The notes under the pieces: model-generated | What the model was told of the DNA's origin: nothing | The model's database searches: none | What the model saw: the letters and a program-made list of their open reading frames with translations, nothing else | Made by a program: the position numbers and the translations under genes | From: a bacterium | Lineage (GTDB): Bacteria; Patescibacteriota; CPR2; UBA1875; JAJYID01 | Assembly (NCBI GenBank): GCA_021791015.1 | Contig: JAJYFH010000009.1 | Coordinates: forward strand, 1 to 14,500 | Length of the DNA: 14,500 bases | Direction of reading: 5' to 3' | Shown here: one piece after another, positions 6,023 to 11,279 of the stretch | Layout of the letters: every line of letters starts with the position of its first letter | Position numbering within the stretch: position 1 is the stretch's first letter

Positions 6023-6913
6023 TTATTGTGTATTAAATAAATATTTTGCGGTACCGATAAGTGAAACGTCATCGCCATAAGTAGTGAAGGTAATTTCAGG
6101 CAGATTTGGAATGTCTTTTATGCCGTCTAAAACTTCCTTTTGGTTGTTTATAGCCGCCGATCCGCCGAAAACAATCTTCTCCGGATGGTACTTTGCGATA
6201 ACTTTTTCAACGGCTATTTTGTTGATGCGCCCAAAGCCGCTTTTTAAAAATTTACCGGCCGCTTCATCGCCCTGATTCGCCGCGGCAAATATATCCTTGG
6301 CTTCCTTGGGTTTAAAATCTGAATCTATTTTTTCATTTGATTTCCAAGCGTTAAAGAAACACACCAAGTTATTACCGGAGCAGAAGGCTTCCCAATGGTT
6401 AAACTTTCCGGGTTTGCAACCGCAGGAAAGATGATAGTCGCTATTTGCAATTTCAATGTGGCCGATTTCTTCATCTGTATCTTTGAATCTGATAAGTTTG
6501 CCGTTTTTAATGACAGCTCCGCCGATGCCGGATGAAATAGTGATAAAGACAATGTCTTTTTCCGGGTCTTTGAAATGTTCCGCGTAAACTGCGGCCACGC
6601 CATCGTTTAGAAATACAACCTCATGATTTATTCCTTTAAAGTCATTGCAGTGAATCTTTGGCTGGCCGGGCAGATTGGTGAAGCTCGAAGACTCTCCGTC
6701 AACGGGACCTGCGATGGAGAAGGCAAGTCCGGCAAGCTTCTCCCCGTCGACGAAATCCTTCACTTTTTCCTTTATGGTTTCAACTGGGTTTTCCTGGGGT
6801 GTCTTAATCCTCTCGGTTCGGAGGATCCTATCGTTTTCATCCACGATTGCTAGCCGGCAGTTGGTGGCGCCGATGTCTGCGGCAAAGCATTTTCGAGAAA
6901 GATTTTCGTTCAT
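6023..6913 (-). CDS. ROK-family sugar kinase (glucokinase-like)
   Basis: Probably phosphorylates a hexose, glucose or an N-acetylhexosamine, with ATP. The 296 residues start with the phosphate-binding motif DIGATNCR (13-20). Then come SIAGPVDGES (66-75), catalytic Asp104 in FLNDGVAA, the second phosphate motif TISSGIGGAV (125-134) and EIGHIEI (149-155). The ROK zinc site is degenerate: H152 and CGC (C164, C166) are present, but the usual last cysteine region reads KFNHWEAF, with His173 as a possible substitute. The C-terminal FGGSAA is the adenosine motif. Its ATG overlaps the thrS stop codon (ATGA), so it is translationally coupled and shares the thrS promoter and leader control. Substrate cannot be decided from sequence alone. 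Confidence 0.88.
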   Translation of the reverse strand: MNENLSRKCFAADIGATNCRLAIVDENDRILRTERIKTPQENPVETIKEKVKDFVDGEKLAGLAFSIAGPVDGESSSFTNLPGQPKIHCNDFKGINHEVVFLNDGVAAVYAEHFKDPEKDIVFITISSGIGGAVIKNGKLIRFKDTDEEIGHIEIANSDYHLSCGCKPGKFNHWEAFCSGNNLVCFFNAWKSNEKIDSDFKPKEAKDIFAAANQGDEAAGKFLKSGFGRINKIAVEKVIAKYHPEKIVFGGSAAINNQKEVLDGIKDIPNLPEITFTTYGDDVSLIGTAKYLFNTQ

Positions 6914-8643
6914 TTTTTCTCGTTAATTTCTTTTTGCAGCTTCTCGATCAGTTTTTTGAGTTCTAGCTGGCCCTCGTCGCCTTTCTTGTGTGAACGGACG
7001 GCGACTTTGCCGGCTTTCTCTTCCTTTTCTCCGAGAATTAGCATATATGGGACCTTTTCCAGCTCGGCGTTTCGGATTTTCTTGCCGACCGATTCGTCCG
7101 AGGCGTCAAATTCAACGCGTAAATCCGATTCAATTAGTTCTTTCTCTATTTTTCGTGCGAATTTCTCGAATTTTTCCGAAACCGGAATCACCTTGACCTG
7201 CACAGGCGCCAGCCAGAGAGGGAAATGGCCTGCGTAGTGTTCTATGAGGACACCGACAAATCTCTGGATCGAACCGATTACCGTCCGGTGGACCATAACG
7301 GGGTGTTTGAGTTTGCCGTCCTTGTCTATATATTTCAAATCAAATCTTTCCGGCATAGCAAAATCTAACTGAGTTGTACCGCATTGCCATGAGCGTCCGA
7401 GAGAATCTTTGATGTGAAAATCGATTTTCGGTCCGTAAAAAGCACCATCACCTTCGTTAATTTGAAATTTTAGGTCCATATCCTTCATAGTTTTCTTTAA
7501 AATATTCTCTGATTTTTCCCATATTTCATCAGAGCCAATCGATTTTTCCGGTCTGGTTGAAACTTCTATATTTACCTCATGAAAGCCGCATATTTTGTAG
7601 AAATTTAAGGTTAGTTTTGCTATTTTTTTGATTTCATCTTCGATCTGATCAGGTAAAAGATAAATATGTGCATCGTCCTGGCGGAAAGCTCTCACTCTAA
7701 AAAGTCCATGCAATGTTCCTGAAAGTTCATGGCGATGAATCTCTCCGTTTTCATAAAGTCGCATCGGAAACTCTCTGTATGATCGGGGATAAGTACTGTA
7801 AATGAGAATTGACCCGGGACAGTTCATTGGTTTGATGGCAAACTTGGCATTATCAACCTTTGAGAAATACATCTCATCTTTATAGTTGTCCCAGTGACCC
7901 GATCTATGCCATAGTTTTTCGGAGAGCATGATGGGCGTAGATACGGTTTGATAGTTTTCTTTTTTATGCAATTCTTTGTGAGGTTCCATCAATGCTTCTC
8001 TAAGGATCATGCCCTTGGGGTGCCAAAATACCATCCCCGGTGCTTCACTGTGAAACGAGAACAAATCCATTTCTTTGCCGATTTTGCGGTGGTCGCGTTT
8101 TTTGGCCTCTTCTAAATTCTTCAAAAACTCATCAAGTTCTTTCTGGGTTGCGAAGGCGTAGCCGTAGATGCGCTGCAGCATCTTGTTTTTCTCATCACCT
8201 TTCCAGTAAGCGCCGGAAATGTGTGAGAGCTTGAAAGCGCCCAGCTGATTTGTCGATGCGACATGCGGACCGGCGCAAAGATCGATGAAGTTGCCGGTTT
8301 TGTAGAAAGATACCGATTTTTCGCCGGATTTTTCAAGATCTTTGATTAACTCAGTTTTATAATCTTGCTTTGATTTCTTAGAAATCTCGAGAGCTTCCTT
8401 GATAGAAACATCGGCTCGCTCAAACTCCTCGTTCTTTTTTACTATCTGCCTCATTTTCTTTTCAAGTATCGGCAAATCTTCAGGAATTAAAGTCCTCGGA
8501 AGGTCGAAATCGTAGTAGAATCCGTTTTCGATTGCCGGCCCCATCCCCATTTTTGCTTCCGGGAACATGTCCAAGACCGCCGCCGCCAGGATATGGCTGA
8601 AGCTATGCCGCATAGTTTCAGCATTATTACTTTTGTTTGCCAT
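6910..8643 (-). CDS. thrS: Threonyl-tRNA synthetase lacking the TGS domain
   Basis: Charges tRNA-Thr with threonine. The 577 residues begin directly at the editing domain, with HSFSH (H13, H17) and CAGPH (C123, H127) forming the editing zinc site. The class II core follows: MNCPGS with zinc Cys275, RLYENGEIHRHE (motif 2), RVRAFRQDDAHIY with zinc His326, GAFYGPKIDFH, WQCGTTQLDF, HRTVIGSIQRFVG (motif 3), then the anticodon-binding domain. Most bacterial ThrRS are about 640 residues and carry an N-terminal TGS domain; its absence is seen in reduced lineages. The start at 8643 is supported by AAAGGAG 6 nt upstream. Upstream lie a promoter and a T-box-like leader. The downstream ROK kinase overlaps by 4 nt. 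Confidence 0.97.
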   Translation of the reverse strand: MANKSNNAETMRHSFSHILAAAVLDMFPEAKMGMGPAIENGFYYDFDLPRTLIPEDLPILEKKMRQIVKKNEEFERADVSIKEALEISKKSKQDYKTELIKDLEKSGEKSVSFYKTGNFIDLCAGPHVASTNQLGAFKLSHISGAYWKGDEKNKMLQRIYGYAFATQKELDEFLKNLEEAKKRDHRKIGKEMDLFSFHSEAPGMVFWHPKGMILREALMEPHKELHKKENYQTVSTPIMLSEKLWHRSGHWDNYKDEMYFSKVDNAKFAIKPMNCPGSILIYSTYPRSYREFPMRLYENGEIHRHELSGTLHGLFRVRAFRQDDAHIYLLPDQIEDEIKKIAKLTLNFYKICGFHEVNIEVSTRPEKSIGSDEIWEKSENILKKTMKDMDLKFQINEGDGAFYGPKIDFHIKDSLGRSWQCGTTQLDFAMPERFDLKYIDKDGKLKHPVMVHRTVIGSIQRFVGVLIEHYAGHFPLWLAPVQVKVIPVSEKFEKFARKIEKELIESDLRVEFDASDESVGKKIRNAELEKVPYMLILGEKEEKAGKVAVRSHKKGDEGQLELKKLIEKLQKEINEKK

Positions 8644-8664
8644 GTTTTCTCCTTTCGATTTTCT

Positions 8665-8690
8665 GGATTCCCGTCTACGCGGGAATGACA
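8665..8690. repeat. Half-unit palindromic repeat in the thrS leader
   Basis: GGATTCCCGT and ACGCGGGAATGACA form a hairpin around CT. It matches the right half of copy A inside miaB. It sits between the T-box terminator and the thrS ribosome-binding site, so it is part of the message. Confidence 0.75.
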
Positions 8691-8698
8691 GGGTAATT

Positions 8699-8724
8699 TA
8701 AAAAACGACCCGAACTAGGCCGTC
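8699..8724 (-). terminator. Attenuator terminator of the thrS T-box
   Basis: GACGGCCU pairs with GGGUCGUU (two G:U inside) around a short AGUUC loop, followed by a run of U. Its 5' arm shares GAC with the 3' arm of the antiterminator helix, so the two structures compete at least partly. Confidence 0.7.
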
Positions 8725-8894
8725 AAGTCCCAAATTGGGAGGTTCCACTTGACTTTCCAGCACCTTTTAGTCTTCGAATCCTTCTTTTCGGTGCCGGACT
8801 CTCTTTTGCCCATATCGTATCATTAATTCGTTTTCACCTGGGTCTGGGTGGGGCTCAGAAGATGGTTAGTCTTCATCAAAGCCCGTATTTATTT
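8699..8894 (-). promoter_or_regulatory. Threonine T-box leader with a very short Stem I, upstream of thrS
   Basis: T-box leaders bind uncharged tRNA and prevent termination. Read 5' to 3' on the minus strand. Stem I (8884-8851): GGGC/GCCC base, then UUU bulge and tandem GA/GA pairs as in the kink-turn, then GAAGA/UCUUC closing loop CUAACCA, which contains ACC, a Thr codon, followed by A (specifier 8866-8864). Stem III (8798-8756): UCCGGCACC pairs with GGUGCUGGA. Antiterminator (8753-8722): outer helix GUCAAG/CUUGAC, a 7-nt bulge UGGAACC, inner helix UCCC/GGGA, exactly the T-box layout. The bulge UGGA would pair with a UCCA tRNA end. A terminator follows. Weak points: no GGG before the bulge, and no distal Stem I. 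Confidence 0.78.
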
Positions 8895-8900
8895 AAAGCA

Positions 8901-8929
8901 ATTATAATCATTTTTACCACCACAATCAA
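8901..8929 (-). promoter_or_regulatory. Sigma-70-type promoter for thrS
   Basis: TTGATT (8929-8924), a 17-bp spacer and a perfect TATAAT (8906-8901) on the minus strand. Predicted start near 8894, just before Stem I of the T-box leader, leaving about 250 nt of leader to the thrS ATG. Confidence 0.75.
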
Positions 8930-9013
8930 GTATTGTTCGAAAATTTGTAGCAAAAAACGAAGAAACGTAAAGCACTTTATGTTAATTTTTCAACAAAGAG
9001 TTAAGGAGAGGTT

Positions 9014-9208
9014 ATGAACGGCAAGTTAGTTGTGGCATTTGTGGTAGCGGTCCTGCTGGTAGCGGCTCTGCTATTTTTGTCTTTTCTTCTGTCAAAACCG
9101 TTAACCACGACGTCTACCACAACTACTCTTTTTGAAACTACGACCACGGTGCCTTCGACGACAACCTCTTCTCCGGCATCCACCACAACCACAGTTCCGG
9201 GTCCGTAA
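9014..9208 (+). CDS. Small membrane-anchored Thr-rich protein
   Basis: A 64-residue protein of no family I recognise. Residues 5-27 form one hydrophobic helix (VVAFVVAVLLVAALLFLSFLL). The rest is a low-complexity tail of Thr, Ser and Pro in TTTT-VP-type repeats that would face outside if the helix is a signal anchor. The start has AAGGAGAGG 4 nt upstream, a good ribosome-binding site, which argues that it is real. Such tails usually link a membrane anchor to a domain, but here the frame stops. The next gene, 36 bp downstream, is a membrane-anchored cupredoxin, probably co-transcribed. It is divergent from the threonine-controlled thrS leader. It could be a short surface or stalk peptide. Confidence 0.7.
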   Translation: MNGKLVVAFVVAVLLVAALLFLSFLLSKPLTTTSTTTTLFETTTTVPSTTTSSPASTTTTVPGP

Positions 9209-9244
9209 AATTGATCATTAATTCAAGAATGAAAGGAGGTGAAA

Positions 9245-9619
9245 ATGAAAAAACCGCTAGTTGCAGTTGCCGCTTTGGTGCTTATAGTTTCGTTTTTGGG
9301 CGCTTATCTTCTTCTAAAACCTCCCCCGAAACCGATAGTGATGCTGCCAAACGAAACTACGGTGCTTGCGAAAGACAAAAACACCGTTTCTATAATGAAC
9401 TTTGCTTTTACCCCGAGCACCCTACGAATTCAGCAAGGTGAAACCGTCACTTGGATCAATCAGGAAGCGACGGCGCTGCATTCAGTTAAGTCAGACACAT
9501 TCTATTCGGGTATTTTGAAAACAGGTGATTCTTATAGGTTTAAGTTCTCGCAACAAGGTGATTATAAATATACGGATGGCATCCATTCGGAGATGACAGG
9601 AGAGATAATAGTGGAGTAG
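9245..9619 (+). CDS. Membrane-anchored cupredoxin-like protein lacking the copper cysteine
   Basis: A 124-residue protein with a KK plus hydrophobic N-terminus (residues 4-24), a signal peptide or anchor, a Pro-rich linker (KPPPKP), then a plastocyanin-type domain from about residue 38. The core reads FTPSTLRIQQGETVTWINQ with the first ligand His79 in ALHSV. The C-terminal ligand loop is YTDGIHSEMTGEIIV. Cupredoxins normally have C-x2-H-x2-M here; spacing is kept (D111, H114, M117), but Cys is Asp. A blue type-1 site is therefore not expected. It may bind Cu(II) or another metal differently, or be structural. The start at ATG 9245 follows AAAGGAGGTG, an ideal ribosome-binding site. It forms a two-gene unit with the Thr-rich peptide, ended by terminators near 9.7 kb. 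Confidence 0.85.
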   Translation: MKKPLVAVAALVLIVSFLGAYLLLKPPPKPIVMLPNETTVLAKDKNTVSIMNFAFTPSTLRIQQGETVTWINQEATALHSVKSDTFYSGILKTGDSYRFKFSQQGDYKYTDGIHSEMTGEIIVE

Positions 9620-9629
9620 TTTGCAAATA

Positions 9630-9656
9630 TTATGCAAAGGTTTGTCCTTTGCATAA
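9630..9656. promoter_or_regulatory. 11-bp inverted repeat after the cupredoxin gene
   Basis: TTATGCAAAGG and CCTTTGCATAA flank TTTGT, perfectly paired, starting 10 bp after the cupredoxin stop. No U tract follows, so it is not a standard terminator. It may be a 3' stabilising hairpin or a binding site. Confidence 0.5.
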
Positions 9657-9693
9657 GGAATTCTGTATGTATAAAGAGTGTTTTATAGAAGAG

Positions 9694-9721
9694 AAAGCCC
9701 CGACCGAGTGGTCGGGGCTTT
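9694..9721. terminator. Strong terminator between convergent transcripts
   Basis: AAAGCCCCGACC, loop GAGT, GGTCGGGGCTTT: a 12-bp perfect stem. T residues flank it on both strands, but short ones. It can end the cupredoxin unit (plus) and the small-ORF locus from the promoter at 10.2 kb (minus). Confidence 0.85.
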
Positions 9722-9752
9722 GCGCCATCTCATGGGCGCTAAATACGTTCTC

Positions 9753-9775
9753 CACAGGCACAAGCCTGTGTTTTT
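9753..9775 (+). terminator. Second plus-strand terminator
   Basis: CACAGGC, loop ACAA, GCCTGTG, followed directly by TTTTT. It is a clean rho-independent terminator on the plus strand and probably a backup for the cupredoxin unit. Confidence 0.75.
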
Positions 9776-9781
9776 CTAGTG

Positions 9782-9937
9782 TCAGGGGGAGTTCAATTCA
9801 ACCAATCCGCTAGGGAAACGGCGTTGATTCTCCTTTCCGTTTTGTGGGGGGTGCTGATCTCCTCGGACGTTAAAGGGGATCATGGAACGCGAAGAGGATT
9901 TGTGATCCAGGGATGAATGTGCTACTTCATCATTCAT
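9782..9937 (-). CDS. Possible 51-residue small protein, second ORF of the small-ORF locus
   Basis: I do not recognise it. It begins MNDEVAHSSLDHKSSS and ends GLVELNSP. It is hydrophilic, with no membrane helix or signal. AGGA lies 3 nt before the ATG, rather close. It follows the basic 45-residue ORF by 39 bp. The frame overlaps the GGATCA/TGATCC hairpin, and the same bases may act as structured RNA. It may well be a chance ORF. Confidence 0.25.
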   Translation of the reverse strand: MNDEVAHSSLDHKSSSRSMIPFNVRGDQHPPQNGKENQRRFPSGLVELNSP

Positions 9938-9976
9938 TTGTCCTGAATCTGTTGCCGGATTGCAAGCCTCTTCAAC

Positions 9977-10114
9977 TTACAATTCTTGTCGGCGCCGGCG
10001 AATCAGGCGATCGGCATGATGGCGTTGCATATCGTGATATTTCCTATCCCTAAAATGGCGCGCGGGGTCTCCGCCGCCGGCCGATGACTTCCTGCTCGGG
10101 GATTTGGCGATCAT
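9977..10114 (-). CDS. Possible small, very basic protein (45 residues)
   Basis: I do not recognise the family. It starts at ATG 10114 with AGGAGG 9 nt upstream. The sequence is Ser/Gly-rich at the N-terminus (MIAKSPSRKSS) and strongly Arg/His-rich afterwards (RHFRDRKYHDMQRHH, then LIRRRRQEL), suggesting nucleic-acid or ribosome binding by composition only. A longer reading from 10228 would start upstream of the perfect promoter at 10167-10195 and is rejected. The AUG lies in a 3-nt loop between arms GGATTTGCGAT and ATCGCCAAATCC (11 bp, one bulged C), so initiation should be occluded unless the hairpin is opened. Confidence 0.4.
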   Translation of the reverse strand: MIAKSPSRKSSAGGGDPARHFRDRKYHDMQRHHADRLIRRRRQEL

Positions 10115-10126
10115 ATCGCAAATCCT
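10101..10126 (-). promoter_or_regulatory. Hairpin presenting the start codon in its loop
   Basis: On the minus strand GGATTTGCGAT and ATCGCCAAATCC pair over 11 bp with one bulged C, leaving AUG as the loop. The GG end of the ribosome-binding site AGGAGG is in the stem. Upstream UCCUC can pair with either its own GAGGA hairpin arm or the ribosome-binding site. Confidence 0.55.
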
Positions 10127-10166
10127 CCTCTCTCCTCTTGCGAGGATCGAATGATAGGATGAAGCT

Positions 10167-10195
10167 ATTATAGTAAAGATGCTTAAGTATGTCAA
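10167..10195 (-). promoter_or_regulatory. Perfect sigma-70 consensus promoter
   Basis: TTGACA (10195-10190), a 17-bp spacer and TATAAT (10172-10167) on the minus strand: both hexamers and the spacing are exactly consensus. It is the strongest promoter in the window and faces the small-ORF/RNA locus. Confidence 0.85.
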
Positions 10196-10222
10196 CAAAA
10201 ATTTCGGCTCACGCATACTTTT

Positions 10223-10327
10223 TGTCATTCCGGACTATTCCTTAAAAAATATAATCAGTTGATCCGGAATCCAGAGATTATTTGTATGGATTTATTATAT
10301 AGATTCTGAATTAAATTCAGAATGACA
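10223..10327. repeat. Composite palindromic repeat, intergenic copy C with insertions
   Basis: Begins TGTCATTCCGGAC and ends CAGAATGACA, like the miaB copy B (753-821). Relative to B it carries about 23 extra A/T-rich bases in the first hairpin loop (10236-10258) and a further short insertion before the second hairpin, for 105 bp in all. It lies upstream of the minus-strand promoter and the mscL gene. Confidence 0.8.
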
Positions 10328-10429
10328 ATGAAGCGTAACTAGGTTTTTCTTAAAAGGTACACGTGGGTCAAAAAATATTTCAAAAAGTCCCTATAAGGAG
10401 GCGTTTTCAACACAAAAAGTACAAAAACC

Positions 10430-10444
10430 TACCAATTTTTGGTA
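10430..10444. promoter_or_regulatory. Palindrome overlapping the likely mscL promoter
   Basis: TACCAATTTTTGGTA (6-bp arms) ends inside a -10-like TAAAAT at 10443-10448. A poor -35 (TACAAA) lies 17 bp upstream. The palindrome could be an operator. Confidence 0.35.
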
Positions 10445-10474
10445 AAATGTAAACATTAAGATTTAGGAGATACC

Positions 10475-10840
10475 ATGATCAAGAAACAGTTTGAGGGGTT
10501 TCAGGAGTTTATTATAGAAAATAAGGTGGTCGGTCTTGCCATCGGCTTTATCTTGGCCGGCGCGGTAGCAAAGTTGGTCACGGCGCTTGTTTCAGATATT
10601 ATCAATCCGATAGTCGGCTTGGTTCTCGGCCAAGCGAAAGGTTTGGACAAGATAAGCTTTCATATCTTTTCAGCGGAGATACTCTTGGGCGGATTTATCA
10701 GTGCGCTCATAGATTTTTCGATAGTAGTGCTTGTGATTTACTTTGGCTATAAATGGTTCAGACTGGAAAAGCTGCAGAAGAAAAAGGGGGATGGAGCTAA
10801 AGAAGAAAATACAAAAAATATAAAAAAGAGCATGGAATAA
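10475..10840 (+). CDS. mscL: Large-conductance mechanosensitive channel MscL
   Basis: A homopentameric inner-membrane valve that opens on membrane tension during osmotic downshock. The 121 residues compare with about 130-150 in most members. The N-terminal amphipathic segment FEGFQEFIIENKVV leads into TM1 (about residues 18-43: GLAIGFILAGAVAKLV, then SDIINPIVGLVLG). A short loop contains FSAEILLGGFI, and TM2 (about 72-92, IDFSIVVLVIYFGYKWF) is followed by a Lys-rich cytoplasmic tail. The loop between the helices is short and the C-terminal bundle is reduced. The start at 10475 follows AGGAGAT. It is a single gene. A terminator overlaps its stop, and tRNA genes follow on the same strand from their own promoter. 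Confidence 0.92.
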   Translation: MIKKQFEGFQEFIIENKVVGLAIGFILAGAVAKLVTALVSDIINPIVGLVLGQAKGLDKISFHIFSAEILLGGFISALIDFSIVVLVIYFGYKWFRLEKLQKKKGDGAKEENTKNIKKSME

Positions 10841-10849
10841 AGCTCTTTT
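10824..10849 (+). terminator. Terminator overlapping the mscL stop codon
   Basis: AAAAGAGC and GCTCTTTT flank a 10-nt loop that includes the TAA stop. The T run forms the descending arm. It is compact and probably modest in strength. Confidence 0.6.
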
Positions 10850-10852
10850 GGA

Positions 10853-10880
10853 TTGATTTTTAACTCTTTTTTGCTATAAT
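10853..10880 (+). promoter_or_regulatory. Promoter of the tRNA-Val/tRNA-Leu unit
   Basis: TTGATT (10853-10858), a 16-bp spacer and perfect TATAAT (10875-10880). The predicted start near 10887 lies just before the tRNA-like remnant. Confidence 0.75.
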
Positions 10881-10892
10881 TTAATAGTTTTC

Positions 10893-10914
10893 GGGCTTGT
10901 AACTCAGTTGGTTA
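10893..10914 (+). pseudogene. 5' tRNA-like remnant (acceptor arm and D-arm start)
   Basis: GGGCTTG followed by TAACTCAGTTGGTTA looks like the first 22 bases of a tRNA: a 7-nt acceptor strand, then T8, A9 and most of the D arm. After this the match stops and 15 unrelated bases lead into the intact tRNA-Val. No matching CAAGCCC 3' acceptor strand occurs before tRNA-Val. It may be the remnant of a deleted upstream tRNA gene. D-stem base ACTC instead of GCTC suggests decay. Confidence 0.55.
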
Positions 10915-10929
10915 CCTGTTCGGCTGAAT

Positions 10930-11006
<77 letters not shown>

Positions 11007-11017
11007 TTTATATATAT

Positions 11018-11104
11018 GCCGCGGTGGTGAAATTGGTATACACGCTGGCTTCAGGTGCCAGTGGGAGCAATCCCGTGGAGGTTCAAGTCCTCTCCGCGGC
11101 ACCA
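11018..11104 (+). tRNA. tRNA-Leu(CAG)
   Basis: Acceptor GCCGCGG pairs with CCGCGGC, with A and encoded CCA following. Anticodon stem CTGGC/GCCAG encloses TTCAGGT, giving CAG (leucine, CUG). The long variable arm GGGAGCAATCCC is typical of class II tRNAs. T loop TTCAAGT. 87 nt. It lies 11 bp after tRNA-Val in the same unit. Confidence 0.95.
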
Positions 11105-11112
11105 AAAAAAAG

Positions 11113-11137
11113 AAAAATGAGAGAAATCTCATTTTTT
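11113..11137 (+). terminator. Terminator of the tRNA unit
   Basis: AAAAATGAGA, loop GAAA, TCTCATTTTT, ending in a T run, 8 bp after the tRNA-Leu CCA. Confidence 0.88.
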
Positions 11138-11192
11138 CTGTTTAAAACAACATTCCGTCCAGAAGACCATTATAGGAATGTACAAAAAATTG

Positions 11193-11221
11193 TTGACATG
11201 TGGATAGACATAAGTTAACAT
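11193..11221 (+). promoter_or_regulatory. Promoter of the first CdaR/PucR-type gene
   Basis: Perfect TTGACA, 17-bp spacer, TAACAT. ACATAAG occurs twice (11209-11215 and 11218-11224), 9 bp apart, overlapping the -10 and start region, and could be an operator. The leader to the ATG is about 50 nt. Confidence 0.6.
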
Positions 11222-11279
11222 AAGAGTCCTTTTGGATGTTTTTACAAACTGTAATATTTAAAATAGCAGGATTGAACAA

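Larger units (their letters stand above)
9694..10160 (-). ncRNA. Predicted 0.47-kb transcript from a perfect consensus promoter; structured RNA or small-protein mRNA
   Basis: The start is predicted about 7 nt after the -10 box at 10167, and the end at the 9694-9721 hairpin. The segment is visibly richer in G and C than its surroundings. Seen hairpins: UCCUC-GCAA-GAGGA near the 5' end (GNRA loop), a start-codon hairpin at about 10101-10126, GGATCA/TGATCC arms at 9877-9908, and ACAGGC/GCCTGT at 9753-9770. I looked for tmRNA, RNase P RNA and SRP RNA signatures and found none. It contains two short ORFs, listed separately. Whether the product is RNA or protein is open. Confidence 0.45.

Noticed and set aside
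9001..9192. Val-rich minus-strand ORF
   Set aside because: It is the antisense of the Thr-codon-rich tail (ACN codons read as Val/Gly on the other strand). The plus-strand ORF has the ribosome-binding site.
9694..10160. tmRNA, RNase P RNA or SRP RNA
   Set aside because: None of the conserved core motifs (tRNA-like acceptor with CCA, GAGGAAAGTCC, the SRP tetraloop helix) was found on either strand.
10115..10228. Longer 83-residue version of the basic small ORF
   Set aside because: Its start lies upstream of the perfect promoter and inside repeat copy C. The internal ATG at 10114 has a ribosome-binding site.
11024..11218. 64-residue ORF
   Set aside because: It is made almost wholly of tRNA-Leu and its terminator.
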